From the NCBI GenBank assembly GCA_002316225.1, contig DCDC01000153.1:1-16465 (forward strand): a stretch of 16,465 nt of DNA, in the 5' to 3' direction. This DNA is from Firmicutes bacterium UBA1065 (lineage in GTDB: Bacteria; Bacillota; Clostridia; Tissierellales; Sedimentibacteraceae). This document shows, piece after piece, positions 1 through 7,646 of this stretch (its first letter is position 1; the number at the start of each line of letters is the position of its first letter). The notes below the pieces were generated by a model. The model was not told the origin of the DNA. It searched no databases and was given only the letters and a program-made list of their open reading frames with translations. The translations under genes and the position numbers were made by a program.

Positions 1-50
1 AGCCCTTCAGTTAAAATATCCTGGTCATCAGCCAAGAGTAACTTTATCAT
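1..50 (-). CDS. Response regulator, N-terminal fragment (cut by window edge)
   Basis: Reading leftward from the ATG at 50 gives MIKLLLADDQDILTEGL. This is the first beta strand and the acidic pair (Asp8, Asp9) of a CheY-like receiver domain. Its ATG overlaps the stop codon of the sensor kinase upstream as ATGA, so the two are translationally coupled and should form a two-component pair. NarL/LuxR-type output domains usually accompany this kinase class, but the output domain lies outside the window. The fragment is too short to assign a target. Confidence 0.85.
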   Translation of the reverse strand, partial: MIKLLLADDQDILTEG

Positions 51-1210
51 TTACTTTCCTCCCATCTTTCCAAAGGAATAAATCCATCCATAATAAACCC
101 GTCTTGTGATTTATATTCAACCTGGCCACCAAAGGCCTGGACCCTTTCTCTTATACCTTTCAGCCCAAAACCTTCAATTAATACCAGGGCTCCTTGACCG
201 TTGTCTTTTATGGTGAATTTTACAGCCTCATTGGAATATACCAGCTTTATCATGATTTTGGTTGCATTGCCGTGCCTTATGGCATTTGTCATTCCTTCCT
301 GGAGTATATGGTATATAGCCCAGTTAATGCCATAGTCTTTTACTATTTCCCCTTCCATTTCAAGCCGGATTTCCGCCCCGGTTTTTTTGGAGAATTCATC
401 AGCCATAGTTTTGATTGCCAATTCCGGTGATGTTTCCTTCCCCCTTAAGGTTGCCACTACTTCTCTTATTTTGGACAAGCTGTCTCTTGCAGTCTTTAAG
501 GACCTGTTCAGCAATTCACCGGTCTTTTTTAAGTCCGACTTTGCATAATGGTCAGCCATTTGAAGCTGCATTATCAAGGCCGTCATATCATGTCCCAGGG
601 TATCATGTATGTCCCTTGCTATCCTGTTTCTTTCCTCTATTACTGAAAGCCTCTTTAATTCATCCGTATATTCTTTAAGTTGCCTGTGGGTATCAAGAAG
701 CTCCCTGTATAATACCTCCTGTTTTTCCTTTTCTTCTTTAGTCTGCTTTGCAAAGGCCGCAATTATCAATATCAATACATTCACCGTCAAAAAGAATACC
801 ATCTGGGAAACATTGGATAAATTGAATTTATAATAAACCAAATACCCGTATTTTATCATGGATATGATCACCGTTATAATTCCTACGGTAAGTCCTTTTT
901 TGGGGGGCAGTAAGAGAGATGCTTCAAGAAAAACTATTATGTAAAAGGTATGGAAGAAGTAGTTTATTAAAAGCCTGGAACTGTATTCCATCATATAGAT
1001 AAGGGCAATATCGGCAAAGAACAATAAGAAAAGCTTGTTTTGGTCTTTCAAAAAATATTTGGAAACATTGTTGACCAAAAAAAGCACAAAGATAAGGATC
1101 AGCACTATCAGCCTCTGCCTGTAAGCATTTTCAAAATAAAGGGCCGATGAAAACAATATTATTAATAATAAAATTTTAAGCATAAACAGCAGATTTTTGT
1201 TTTTTATCAT
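47..1210 (-). CDS. NarL/DesK-type membrane sensor histidine kinase
   Basis: This is a membrane sensor kinase of about 387 residues. Six hydrophobic segments lie at about residues 7-26, 34-53, 60-74, 80-101, 106-127 and 134-154, followed by a charged coiled-coil linker (155-190). The HisKA_3 dimerisation domain carries the phospho-acceptor His202 in ARDIHDTLGHD. The C-terminal HATPase_c domain shows the N box (EGMTNAIRHG), DNGQG and GLKGIRERV. An in-frame TTG at 1306 would extend the ORF, but it lies inside the upstream terminator, so I use the ATG at 1210. No clear Shine-Dalgarno sequence precedes that ATG, so the start is uncertain. There is no recognisable extracellular sensor domain, so the signal is probably sensed in or near the membrane, as in DesK/LiaS-like kinases. 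The gene overlaps the response regulator by 4 nt. It follows the lysine operon but is separated from it by a terminator, so a link to lysine is not implied. Confidence 0.85.
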   Translation of the reverse strand: MIKNKNLLFMLKILLLIILFSSALYFENAYRQRLIVLILIFVLFLVNNVSKYFLKDQNKLFLLFFADIALIYMMEYSSRLLINYFFHTFYIIVFLEASLLLPPKKGLTVGIITVIISMIKYGYLVYYKFNLSNVSQMVFFLTVNVLILIIAAFAKQTKEEKEKQEVLYRELLDTHRQLKEYTDELKRLSVIEERNRIARDIHDTLGHDMTALIMQLQMADHYAKSDLKKTGELLNRSLKTARDSLSKIREVVATLRGKETSPELAIKTMADEFSKKTGAEIRLEMEGEIVKDYGINWAIYHILQEGMTNAIRHGNATKIMIKLVYSNEAVKFTIKDNGQGALVLIEGFGLKGIRERVQAFGGQVEYKSQDGFIMDGFIPLERWEESK

Positions 1211-1268
1211 AATAACAGCCGGAATATTTTTTGGTTTTATATTAACATATTTATACTTTTTTGTATAT

Positions 1269-1304
1269 AAAAAGAACGGTCCTTGCAACAAAAAGAACCG
1301 TTCC
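1269..1304 (-). terminator. Rho-independent terminator of the kam operon
   Basis: Arms at 1274-1280 and 1297-1303 pair as GAACGGT/ACCGTTC. The stem continues through a G-U wobble (only in the minus-strand RNA) and three more pairs, leaving an 8-nt loop. In minus-strand sense the stem is followed directly by five T. It begins 14 nt after the kamE stop codon, so it should end the lysine operon and isolate the downstream two-component genes. Confidence 0.85.
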
Positions 1305-1317
1305 AAAATCTTTATTC

Positions 1318-2079
1318 TTAAATTAAATTTCTTTCCACAATTTGCTTTACCACAAAGGTAGCAACGTGGTTTGCATAGCTTCCTCTTCCGAATCCCGCGT
1401 CATAGCCTAATTCCTGGGCAAGCTCGTGGTCGATCCTGGGACCTCCGCACACCAAAATAATTTTATCCCGGATTCCTTCCGCTTCAACCATTTCAACAAG
1501 TTGGGTCAGGTTGGTTATATGGACATCCTTCTGGGTAACTACCTGGGATACCAGTATTGCATCCGCCTTTACTTCAATTGCCTTTGCTATAAGCTCTTCA
1601 TTGGGAACCTGGCTTCCCATGTTGATTGCATTGATTCCCTTATATCTTTCAAGCCCGTAGTTGCCGTCAAAGCCCTTCATGTTCATTATGGCATCTATCC
1701 CGACAGTATGGGCATCCGTACCCGTACATGCTCCCACTATAACTACGTCACGTTTTATATATTTTTTGATGTATTCTTCAACTTCTTCCCTGTCCATGAA
1801 TTCCATATCAACCTTGGGAACTTCAATGGAAGTGTAGTCAACCGTATGGGTGCATTTTCCGTATAATATGAAATAAGTATAGCCTACCCCCAGGTCCTTG
1901 GAAAATACCACTGCAGGATCATCAAAGCCCATTTTTTCAGCTAATTGCTTTGCAGCTTCGTTTGCCTCATCACCGTAAGGAACAGGCAGGGTAAAGCTCA
2001 TTTGGACCATTCCGTCATTCAGCGTATCCCCGTAGGGTTTTATCTTTGTTAAATCAACCTTCTGAATATTTTCCATCAT
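1318..2079 (-). CDS. kamE: Lysine 5,6-aminomutase, beta (cobalamin- and PLP-binding) subunit
   Basis: This is the small subunit of the adenosylcobalamin- and PLP-dependent mutase that moves the terminal amino group of beta-lysine (or D-lysine) to the neighbouring carbon. The 253-residue protein has an N-terminal dimerisation region and a Rossmann-like B12 domain. The B12 signature DAHTVG supplies His124, the lower cobalt ligand, and Lys135 in NMKGFDGN is the expected PLP Schiff-base lysine. The two are 11 residues apart, as His133 and Lys144 are in the Clostridium sticklandii enzyme. The C-terminal VCGGPRIDHELA and GFGRGSYANHVATF segments fit the rest of the B12 fold. The start overlaps the kamD stop as ATGA, and a G-rich stretch lies upstream. 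A second ATG follows the first directly, so the start could be one codon later. This is the last gene of the operon. Confidence 0.96.
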   Translation of the reverse strand: MMENIQKVDLTKIKPYGDTLNDGMVQMSFTLPVPYGDEANEAAKQLAEKMGFDDPAVVFSKDLGVGYTYFILYGKCTHTVDYTSIEVPKVDMEFMDREEVEEYIKKYIKRDVVIVGACTGTDAHTVGIDAIMNMKGFDGNYGLERYKGINAINMGSQVPNEELIAKAIEVKADAILVSQVVTQKDVHITNLTQLVEMVEAEGIRDKIILVCGGPRIDHELAQELGYDAGFGRGSYANHVATFVVKQIVERNLI

Positions 2080-3632
2080 CTTGCACCCCCCAGCATTAAA
2101 TCGATAAACGGATTAAAATATTTTTCATCTTTTTCGACAACACCCTCCAGGCCTTTGCCGCCTGTGAAGCTCCTTTTTACACCGCCGAATTTGCCTTTTT
2201 CAATTGTTGAAAAGATTCCTTCCCTTTCGATTTCTTTCAGGAGTTCTTCTGCCTTAGCCAGTACTTCCTGGGCCCTTTTTTGAATTATTCCGTCTTTTTT
2301 GAATTCTATGTCATTGCCTATATCCCGGGCATTGTTGAAAATGTACTGGGCATTTTCTATTGAAAGCATCCTGTCATGAAGGTGAGGAGTGTGAATTGCT
2401 TCAGTAGGCATCCCCAGCAGCTGGATTCCCTGGTGGGTCCATATTGAAATAAAGTTAAACATTGCATCCTGCAGGTGTCCCCTGAATATATTACCAGTCA
2501 TATATTTTGTAGGAGGCATATATTTAAGGGGGGCCTTGGGGAATATTTCTCTTGCCATCTGAGCCTGGGCCAATTCATACAAAAATCCGTTTTCCAGCAT
2601 GGGATTCATTTCAAAAGCGTGGCCCAAACCCATTTGCTCTTCCGGAATGCCTGCCTTTAATGCAAACTGCTCGTTGATAAACTGAGATGCCAGTACGGTA
2701 TGAGCTTCTTCATAAGCATCTGCCGTAGTCAGGTAATTGTCTTCTCCCGTGTTGATAATTATGCCTGCAAAACCGTTGATTATTCTTGAGAAGAACTGGT
2801 CAACCAGTGTTCTTTGCATATTGATGTCCCTGAAAAGAATTCCATACAGGGCGTCATTCAACATTACATCAAGCCTTTCCAGGGCACCCATTGCTGCTAT
2901 TTCAGGCATGCAAAGTCCCGAGCAGTAGTTGCATAGACGGATGTATCTTCCTAATTCCACGCTTACCTCATCAAGAGCCTTTCGCATGATCCTGAAGTTT
3001 TCTTGAGTTGCATAGGTTCCTCCGAAACCTTCCGTGGTAGGTCCGTAAGGAACGTAGTCCAGCAAGCTTTGGGCCGTGGTCCTGATTACGGCTATAATAT
3101 CTGCTCCCTGCTTTGCTGCGGCCTGTGCCTGTAAAACATCTTCATAAATATTGCCTGTTGCAACAATTACGTACAAGTAGGGCCTTCTGCCTTCTCCTAA
3201 GGTGTTTAAATACTCATCCCTTTTTGCCCTGTTATTCTTGATTCTTTCTACCGTTTGCCTTGCTGTTTCATATACTGCTTCCATTATCTTGTTTTCATCG
3301 GCAATGGGCAGTTTTGTGATTTCAATTTCCCCGGAGCTTACCATTTCTGCTATCTCCTGGGGGGTCTTGCCTGTATTTACCATGGCATTTCCTATCCAGA
3401 ATGCCGCTCCTCTTGACAGGCCGCCTCCTTCTTTGATGGCGTCTATCAATACATTGGGAAGGGGTTTGTCTATTTCATCAACCCCATCCACACCCATTAG
3501 ACGAGCAACGGTTCTTTCAACTGCGACAGTGGTGTTTTTGTCGATGAAATTCTGTACATCCTCTGCAATATTCTTTGCTGCAGAACGAGCGCTGTCAATT
3601 AACCGAGGGTTGAGATTCAATTTACTTTCCAT
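2076..3632 (-). CDS. kamD: Lysine 5,6-aminomutase, alpha subunit
   Basis: This is the large, TIM-barrel subunit of the B12/PLP mutase, 518 residues and of normal family length. It holds the substrate and the PLP phosphate, while KamE supplies the cobalamin and the Schiff-base lysine. Residues Arg184, Ser189, Tyr193, Tyr263 and Arg268 fall at the same positions reported as active-site contacts in the C. sticklandii enzyme (from my knowledge of the structure). Other conserved segments are RTTAQSLLDYVPYGPTTEG and NYCSGLCMPEIAAMGALERL. The start is well supported by AAGGAGG before the ATG. The gene is 9 nt downstream of kamC and overlaps kamE by 4 nt, which suits equal production of the two subunits. 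With KamA upstream the main substrate is expected to be L-beta-lysine. Confidence 0.96.
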   Translation of the reverse strand: MESKLNLNPRLIDSARSAAKNIAEDVQNFIDKNTTVAVERTVARLMGVDGVDEIDKPLPNVLIDAIKEGGGLSRGAAFWIGNAMVNTGKTPQEIAEMVSSGEIEITKLPIADENKIMEAVYETARQTVERIKNNRAKRDEYLNTLGEGRRPYLYVIVATGNIYEDVLQAQAAAKQGADIIAVIRTTAQSLLDYVPYGPTTEGFGGTYATQENFRIMRKALDEVSVELGRYIRLCNYCSGLCMPEIAAMGALERLDVMLNDALYGILFRDINMQRTLVDQFFSRIINGFAGIIINTGEDNYLTTADAYEEAHTVLASQFINEQFALKAGIPEEQMGLGHAFEMNPMLENGFLYELAQAQMAREIFPKAPLKYMPPTKYMTGNIFRGHLQDAMFNFISIWTHQGIQLLGMPTEAIHTPHLHDRMLSIENAQYIFNNARDIGNDIEFKKDGIIQKRAQEVLAKAEELLKEIEREGIFSTIEKGKFGGVKRSFTGGKGLEGVVEKDEKYFNPFIDLMLGGAR

Positions 3633-3641
3633 TTTTCCTCC

Positions 3642-5237
3642 TTATATATATCTTTCCGCGTCTTTTATGATTTCTTCGTCTATGCCTGCAATTCTTGCTA
3701 TCTTTAAGGCATCTTTGGGAATATCTCCGGAATACTTGACTTCAATAAGCCTGTAATCCATGTATTTTTGTACCTGGTCAATGCTGTCTGCCTTTATCCG
3801 GTCATCGTCACCGGTAAATTTCAGTCCCCTGACCTGAAGGTTAAGAATGTCCTTGTCATTTGCCACGTTGTCATAATGGGTGGTCAAGACTGTTATACAA
3901 TCCTTCTTTTTAAGGTAGTTAACCACCGCCTTGGTAATTGCAAAGCCTTCCTTGGGATTGGTTCCTCCGGCCAGTTCATCAATTAAAATAAGGCTCCTTC
4001 GGTCGGAATTCTTAATTGCTTCTTTTAAATTGACTATTTCCGCCCCGAAGCTGGAAAGACCCTTATCAATGGACTGGTCATCACCCGTTGAAATAAAAAT
4101 ATGCTCAAATAAACATATCCTTGCATATTCACAGGGAACAAACATGCCAAAGGAGGCCATTGCAGCCACCTGCCCTATCATTCGCAGGGTTACGGTCTTT
4201 CCTCCCATGTTTGCCCCGGTTATGCAGACCACATTCTTGTTGAGATTTAAATCAATGGGGACATATTCAACATGTTTTTCCTTCAATGTTTTTTCAAGTT
4301 TAAGGTTTCTGCCCCCCTTGATGGTAATTTGGAGCTCTTTGATTATTTCCGGCTCAACGGAGTTTGTTTTTTGTGCAAAATTTGCCCTTGCTATAAGATA
4401 GTCAATTTGACCTATGATTTCTGTATTTTTCAGCAAAATATCGCTGTATTCCTTGACTGATGCCGAGATATCCTGCCGAATCCTGTATTCTTCATCATCT
4501 TCCTCATGAGTCAGGTCTCCGTATTTTTTTTCCAACTGGTCAATTTCATCGGTGTTCTTGATTTTGTAGATGATATTCAAATAATTTTCTCCGGATACCA
4601 TCAGATAAGCTTCCTTATTAAGCTCATCCACCTTGTCTCCCTGTGACTTGCTTACGGTTACTTCATCCTTCAGATTCAACCTGATATTGTGCTTGCTTTC
4701 TACTTCTTCCTTGATTTTTTTCTTCAGTAACCCTATAGTCTTTTCAATCTGTCTTTTTTCGTTACGAATTTCCTTTAATTTTTGCGAGTAATCATCGTAA
4801 ATATAAAAAGTGTTTAATTTTTCGTCAGCCGGGTCAAGTAACTTATATAGTTGGGGCAGGGGGGTTAATTGCAGGAGTTTTATGTCAGTATTTGAAATGC
4901 CTCTTAAAATTTTATCCAACTTTTCGATTGAAAGGAGAAAGTTTTTTATTTCAAACAATTCCACTTCGTCAAGAACCTGACTGTTTTTTGCCCTATGAAT
5001 GGTTCCGAGTATATTTTTAATGTGCTTTAAAATGTCGATTATGTCCCGCCTCTGCCTGCTTTCAATAAAGGCCCTGATTTTATTGAATTCAGTCTTAAGG
5101 TTCTCCTCCTGACCCCTTACAAAGGGTCTGGCTTCCTGCTTTGCCTTCAGGCCGTATTCCGTAATCGGTTTGATTTCATTAAAAATATAATCGAAATTGA
5201 CATTCTTAACCGTACTTTCCGACATAAAACTATTCAA
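3642..5237 (-). CDS. kamC: MutS-family ATPase KamC, probable lysine 5,6-aminomutase reactivase subunit
   Basis: This 531-residue protein has a C-terminal MutS-type ABC ATPase. Walker A is GANMGGKT (341-348), the signature region is STGDDQSIDKGLSSFGAE (about 383-400), Walker B and the following loop are LIDELAGGTNPKEG (about 418-431), and the switch histidine is in TTH (452-454). The N-terminal 330 residues are charged, helical and lever-like. The mismatch-recognition and connector domains of true MutS are absent, so DNA repair is unlikely. Homologues lie next to kamDE in lysine fermenters and are named as a reactivase that would exchange damaged cobalamin. That role is family knowledge plus context, not visible in the sequence. 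The TTG start at 5237 overlaps the kamB stop and has GGTGA upstream. An ATG at 5225 is the alternative start. Confidence 0.85.
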   Translation of the reverse strand: MNSFMSESTVKNVNFDYIFNEIKPITEYGLKAKQEARPFVRGQEENLKTEFNKIRAFIESRQRRDIIDILKHIKNILGTIHRAKNSQVLDEVELFEIKNFLLSIEKLDKILRGISNTDIKLLQLTPLPQLYKLLDPADEKLNTFYIYDDYSQKLKEIRNEKRQIEKTIGLLKKKIKEEVESKHNIRLNLKDEVTVSKSQGDKVDELNKEAYLMVSGENYLNIIYKIKNTDEIDQLEKKYGDLTHEEDDEEYRIRQDISASVKEYSDILLKNTEIIGQIDYLIARANFAQKTNSVEPEIIKELQITIKGGRNLKLEKTLKEKHVEYVPIDLNLNKNVVCITGANMGGKTVTLRMIGQVAAMASFGMFVPCEYARICLFEHIFISTGDDQSIDKGLSSFGAEIVNLKEAIKNSDRRSLILIDELAGGTNPKEGFAITKAVVNYLKKKDCITVLTTHYDNVANDKDILNLQVRGLKFTGDDDRIKADSIDQVQKYMDYRLIEVKYSGDIPKDALKIARIAGIDEEIIKDAERYI

Positions 5238-6262
5238 TCTTCATCACCGCCCCACGCCACATCAACTACCTTTATACCCGGCAGGACTTTTTTCATATTT
5301 TCTTTAAAAACATGGCTGTCAAAGAAATATCCCTCCGGAGATACAGGGTTTAAAGTTACAGCCAAAACATTAATTTTGTTAATGACTTCCACCTTAAGCC
5401 CCTTTCTTCTCATTTCATTCCAGACATCTATATCCGCAAATATTCTTGTTCCGTCCTCTATTATTAATTTAATGCCTCTTAAATGCTTGTTACCCCACAG
5501 GTCCTTCAACATGGATGATGTCAGCGCACCCTTGATAAAAACATGGCTTGTTTTTTCATCAATTAAATCACTGATTATCTTGCCGCCCCCTATGCTTGTT
5601 TTTATATCGGGAACCCTAATCCTGCCTTCTTCTGTTATGATGCATGTTTTATTGGTTTTCCGAACGATATTTTTAACATGCTCATCGGTTTCTCCAAGGG
5701 AATAGCATTCCACGGCATGGGCAGTTTTTTCCAAAACCTTTTTCATATCCCTGCTTAAGACCGCTCCTGTGGCTATGATACATGCATCCGTAATGACCGG
5801 AGACGAAACGGCCTTTCTGTCTATTGCCCCGTCAATGAATACCACTTGAGCTCCGTAATGTTTAAGGCGTCCTGCTACGTATTTCATATCTTTTGCAGTG
5901 ACAGGTCCGGCAATCTGCATATTGCCTTTTTGTCTGACCTTAACTAGTATCACTTCGCCCAAGGCAGTAGATATTCCAGAGGTTTCCAATATTTCCGTCT
6001 TAGCATTTGAAAGCATCAGGGTTTTTTTGGCTGTCGCCGCAAACATCCCTTCGGTTACAAAAATCGGAGGTTTTTGTGTTTGTGTTACTATGTCTGTGTT
6101 TTCTCCGTCCCTGCCTGTTGAGGTAATTCCTGTTTTTATATTTAATTTTGCCCCTTCTTCCATGAGATAATTAAGTGTCATAGTTTTTCCCGCATTCTTT
6201 GCAAGACCAATTATTGACACTGTTTCATAATTGTTTTGTATTATGGTTTCAATCAATCTCAT
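5234..6262 (-). CDS. kamB: P-loop protein KamB, probable lysine 5,6-aminomutase reactivase subunit
   Basis: This protein of about 342 residues opens with a nucleotide-binding loop, GLAKNAGKT (residues 19-27), in a context resembling small GTPase/MobB-type P loops. The remainder is an alpha/beta protein rich in Gly-Ile/Val strands, with no membrane segments. It always travels with the MutS-like KamC in lysine-fermentation clusters and is thought to work with it on the B12 mutase KamDE. The mechanism is not visible from sequence. I chose the ATG at 6262 because GAGGGG stands 5 nt ahead. An in-frame ATG at 6289 has its SD-like AAGGA abutting the start and lies inside a hairpin. The stop overlaps the TTG start of kamC, so the pair is translationally coupled. 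Confidence 0.8.
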   Translation of the reverse strand: MRLIETIIQNNYETVSIIGLAKNAGKTMTLNYLMEEGAKLNIKTGITSTGRDGENTDIVTQTQKPPIFVTEGMFAATAKKTLMLSNAKTEILETSGISTALGEVILVKVRQKGNMQIAGPVTAKDMKYVAGRLKHYGAQVVFIDGAIDRKAVSSPVITDACIIATGAVLSRDMKKVLEKTAHAVECYSLGETDEHVKNIVRKTNKTCIITEEGRIRVPDIKTSIGGGKIISDLIDEKTSHVFIKGALTSSMLKDLWGNKHLRGIKLIIEDGTRIFADIDVWNEMRRKGLKVEVINKINVLAVTLNPVSPEGYFFDSHVFKENMKKVLPGIKVVDVAWGGDED

Positions 6263-6281
6263 AGAAGCCCCTCTTCTTATA

Positions 6282-6312
6282 AGGGACATTCCTTCAAAGA
6301 AGTCCTGTCCCT
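6282..6312 (-). other. Hairpin between kamA and kamB
   Basis: Arms at 6282-6288 and 6306-6312 are a perfect 7-bp inverted repeat (AGGGACA/TGTCCCT). After a 3x3 internal loop a second 4-bp stem, CTTC/GAAG (6292-6295 and 6299-6302), closes on an AAA loop. It sits in the 56-nt gap between the kamA stop and the kamB start. No T-run follows in minus-strand sense, so it is more likely an mRNA processing or stabilising element than a terminator. Confidence 0.6.
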
Positions 6313-6318
6313 CTATTC

Positions 6319-7569
6319 TTAATGATGTACTCTTTCTCTTCTTGCCAGTTTGGTAGGTTCAAGAGCCAGGTCGTTTCCTTGAAGTAGTCCTGCTACTCCT
6401 GTCAGGGGGTCTGATTTTTTGCCCTGGCAAACATCGCATTTGCATTCCAGTTCAGGTAAGTCTGGCTCCGTATATGTGGTGATTACACCTTCGTAGTTTC
6501 TTAAAATAACCTTGTCAGCCGACTGGGACAATACATAATTAGGCATTACAGGTATCTTTCCTCCGCCTCCCGGTGCGTCAACAACAAAGGTAGGTACGCA
6601 GTAACCTGAAGTGTGACCCCTTAAGCTTTCTATAATTTCGATACCCTTTGCCACAGGTGTTCTGAAATGTTCAATTCCCAGTGAAAGGTCGCATTGATAA
6701 ATATAGTAAGGTCTTACCCTGTTCATAACTAATTTATGAACCAAGTCTCTCATGATATGGGGACAGTCATTTACTCCCCTCAACAATACCGATTGATTTC
6801 CTAAAGGTATTCCTGCATCTGCAAGCTTCCTTAAAGCTTCAACGGATTCAGGCGTAAATTCTTTCGGATGATTGAAGTGGGTGTTCAGCCAAATGGGATG
6901 ATATTTCTTAAGCATATTCACCAAATCGTCAGTTATACGCTGGGGTAGTACGACCGGTGTCCTTGACCCTATACGTACAATTTCAACATGGGGTATTTCT
7001 CTTAATTTCCTGATAATGTATTCCAATTTTTGGTCTGATACCAGCAGGGCGTCTCCGCCTGACAACAAAACGTCTCTGACCACCGGAGTATTTCTGATGT
7101 ACTCGATGCATTTATTGATGTTTTCCATTCCTACTTCATCGTCGCACTGTCCGGCGAATCTTCTTCTTGTACAGTGCCTGCAATACATTGAGCATTGGTC
7201 GGTTATCAGGAACAAGACCCTGTCCGGATAACGGTGGGTCAATCCCGGTGCCGGTGAATCTGCATCTTCATGGAGAGGGTCAACCATATCTGCATCACTT
7301 ATATGGGTTTCCGCAAATGTTGGTACAGCCTGCATCCTTATTGGATCTCTTGGGTCATCCTTATCCATGTGGGCGGCATAGTAGGGGGTTATGCCCATCC
7401 TGAATTTTTCCAGTACCTTGTTGATATTTTCTTCTTCCTCTTGGGTAACGTTAATAATTTTCTTTAATTTTTCTACAGTGTCTATTCTATTTTCAACCTG
7501 CCATCTCCAGTCATTCCACTCTTCCGGCGTCACATCTTTCCAAAGTTCGATTTCGTTATAGTAAGCCAC
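6319..7569 (-). CDS. kamA: L-lysine 2,3-aminomutase (radical SAM, PLP)
   Basis: This enzyme converts L-lysine to L-beta-lysine, the first step of lysine fermentation, using SAM, a [4Fe-4S] cluster and PLP. The radical SAM motif is CSMYCRHC (Cys126, Cys130, Cys133). The PLP lysine lies in APGGGGK near residue 338. The structural zinc cysteines are visible as CKCDVC near the C terminus, with a further Cys in RGVNDC. The protein closely resembles the C. subterminale enzyme. I use a GTG start at 7569: AAAGGAGG precedes it by 8 nt, and it gives 416 residues, the length I recall for the C. subterminale protein. The longer reading from 7617 starts inside a hairpin and adds 16 residues with no homology. 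Hairpins bracket the gene on both sides. Confidence 0.97.
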   Translation of the reverse strand: MAYYNEIELWKDVTPEEWNDWRWQVENRIDTVEKLKKIINVTQEEEENINKVLEKFRMGITPYYAAHMDKDDPRDPIRMQAVPTFAETHISDADMVDPLHEDADSPAPGLTHRYPDRVLFLITDQCSMYCRHCTRRRFAGQCDDEVGMENINKCIEYIRNTPVVRDVLLSGGDALLVSDQKLEYIIRKLREIPHVEIVRIGSRTPVVLPQRITDDLVNMLKKYHPIWLNTHFNHPKEFTPESVEALRKLADAGIPLGNQSVLLRGVNDCPHIMRDLVHKLVMNRVRPYYIYQCDLSLGIEHFRTPVAKGIEIIESLRGHTSGYCVPTFVVDAPGGGGKIPVMPNYVLSQSADKVILRNYEGVITTYTEPDLPELECKCDVCQGKKSDPLTGVAGLLQGNDLALEPTKLARRERVHH

Positions 7570-7597
7570 TTTTTCAACCTCCTTTAATATTTTAAAC

Positions 7598-7638
7598 AAG
7601 CAACATGCATCATTCACTAAGTTAATGACATGTTGCTT
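7598..7638 (-). other. Stable hairpin between kdd and kamA
   Basis: A perfect 10-bp inverted repeat (AAGCAACATG/CATGTTGCTT, arms 7598-7607 and 7629-7638) is extended by five more pairs (7610-7614 with 7624-7628) after a 2-nt bulge. The loop is 9 nt. In minus-strand sense the stem starts about 8 nt after the kdd stop and ends about 28 nt before the kamA GTG. It is followed by GTTTAAAATATT, not a clean U-run. A partial terminator or an RNA processing/stabiliser element are both possible. Confidence 0.75.
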
Positions 7639-7646
7639 ATTATAAT

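Noticed and set aside
1211..1306. N-terminal extension of the sensor kinase to a TTG at 1306
   Set aside because: It would start inside the kam terminator, and its hairpin sequence would be translated. The ATG at 1210 is the first ATG after it.
3202..3756. 184-codon plus-strand ORF
   Set aside because: It lies antisense to kamD/kamC, whose protein matches are clear. It has no ribosome binding site or recognisable domain and is a shadow of the opposite-strand coding bias.
3642..5237. DNA mismatch repair MutS
   Set aside because: Only the ATPase core and lever-like region are present. Mismatch-recognition domains are missing and the gene is locked into the lysine operon.
7570..7617. N-terminal extension of kamA to 7617
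   Set aside because: It begins inside the kdd-kamA hairpin, has no ribosome binding site and adds 16 residues foreign to the family. The GTG at 7569 with AAAGGAGG fits much better.
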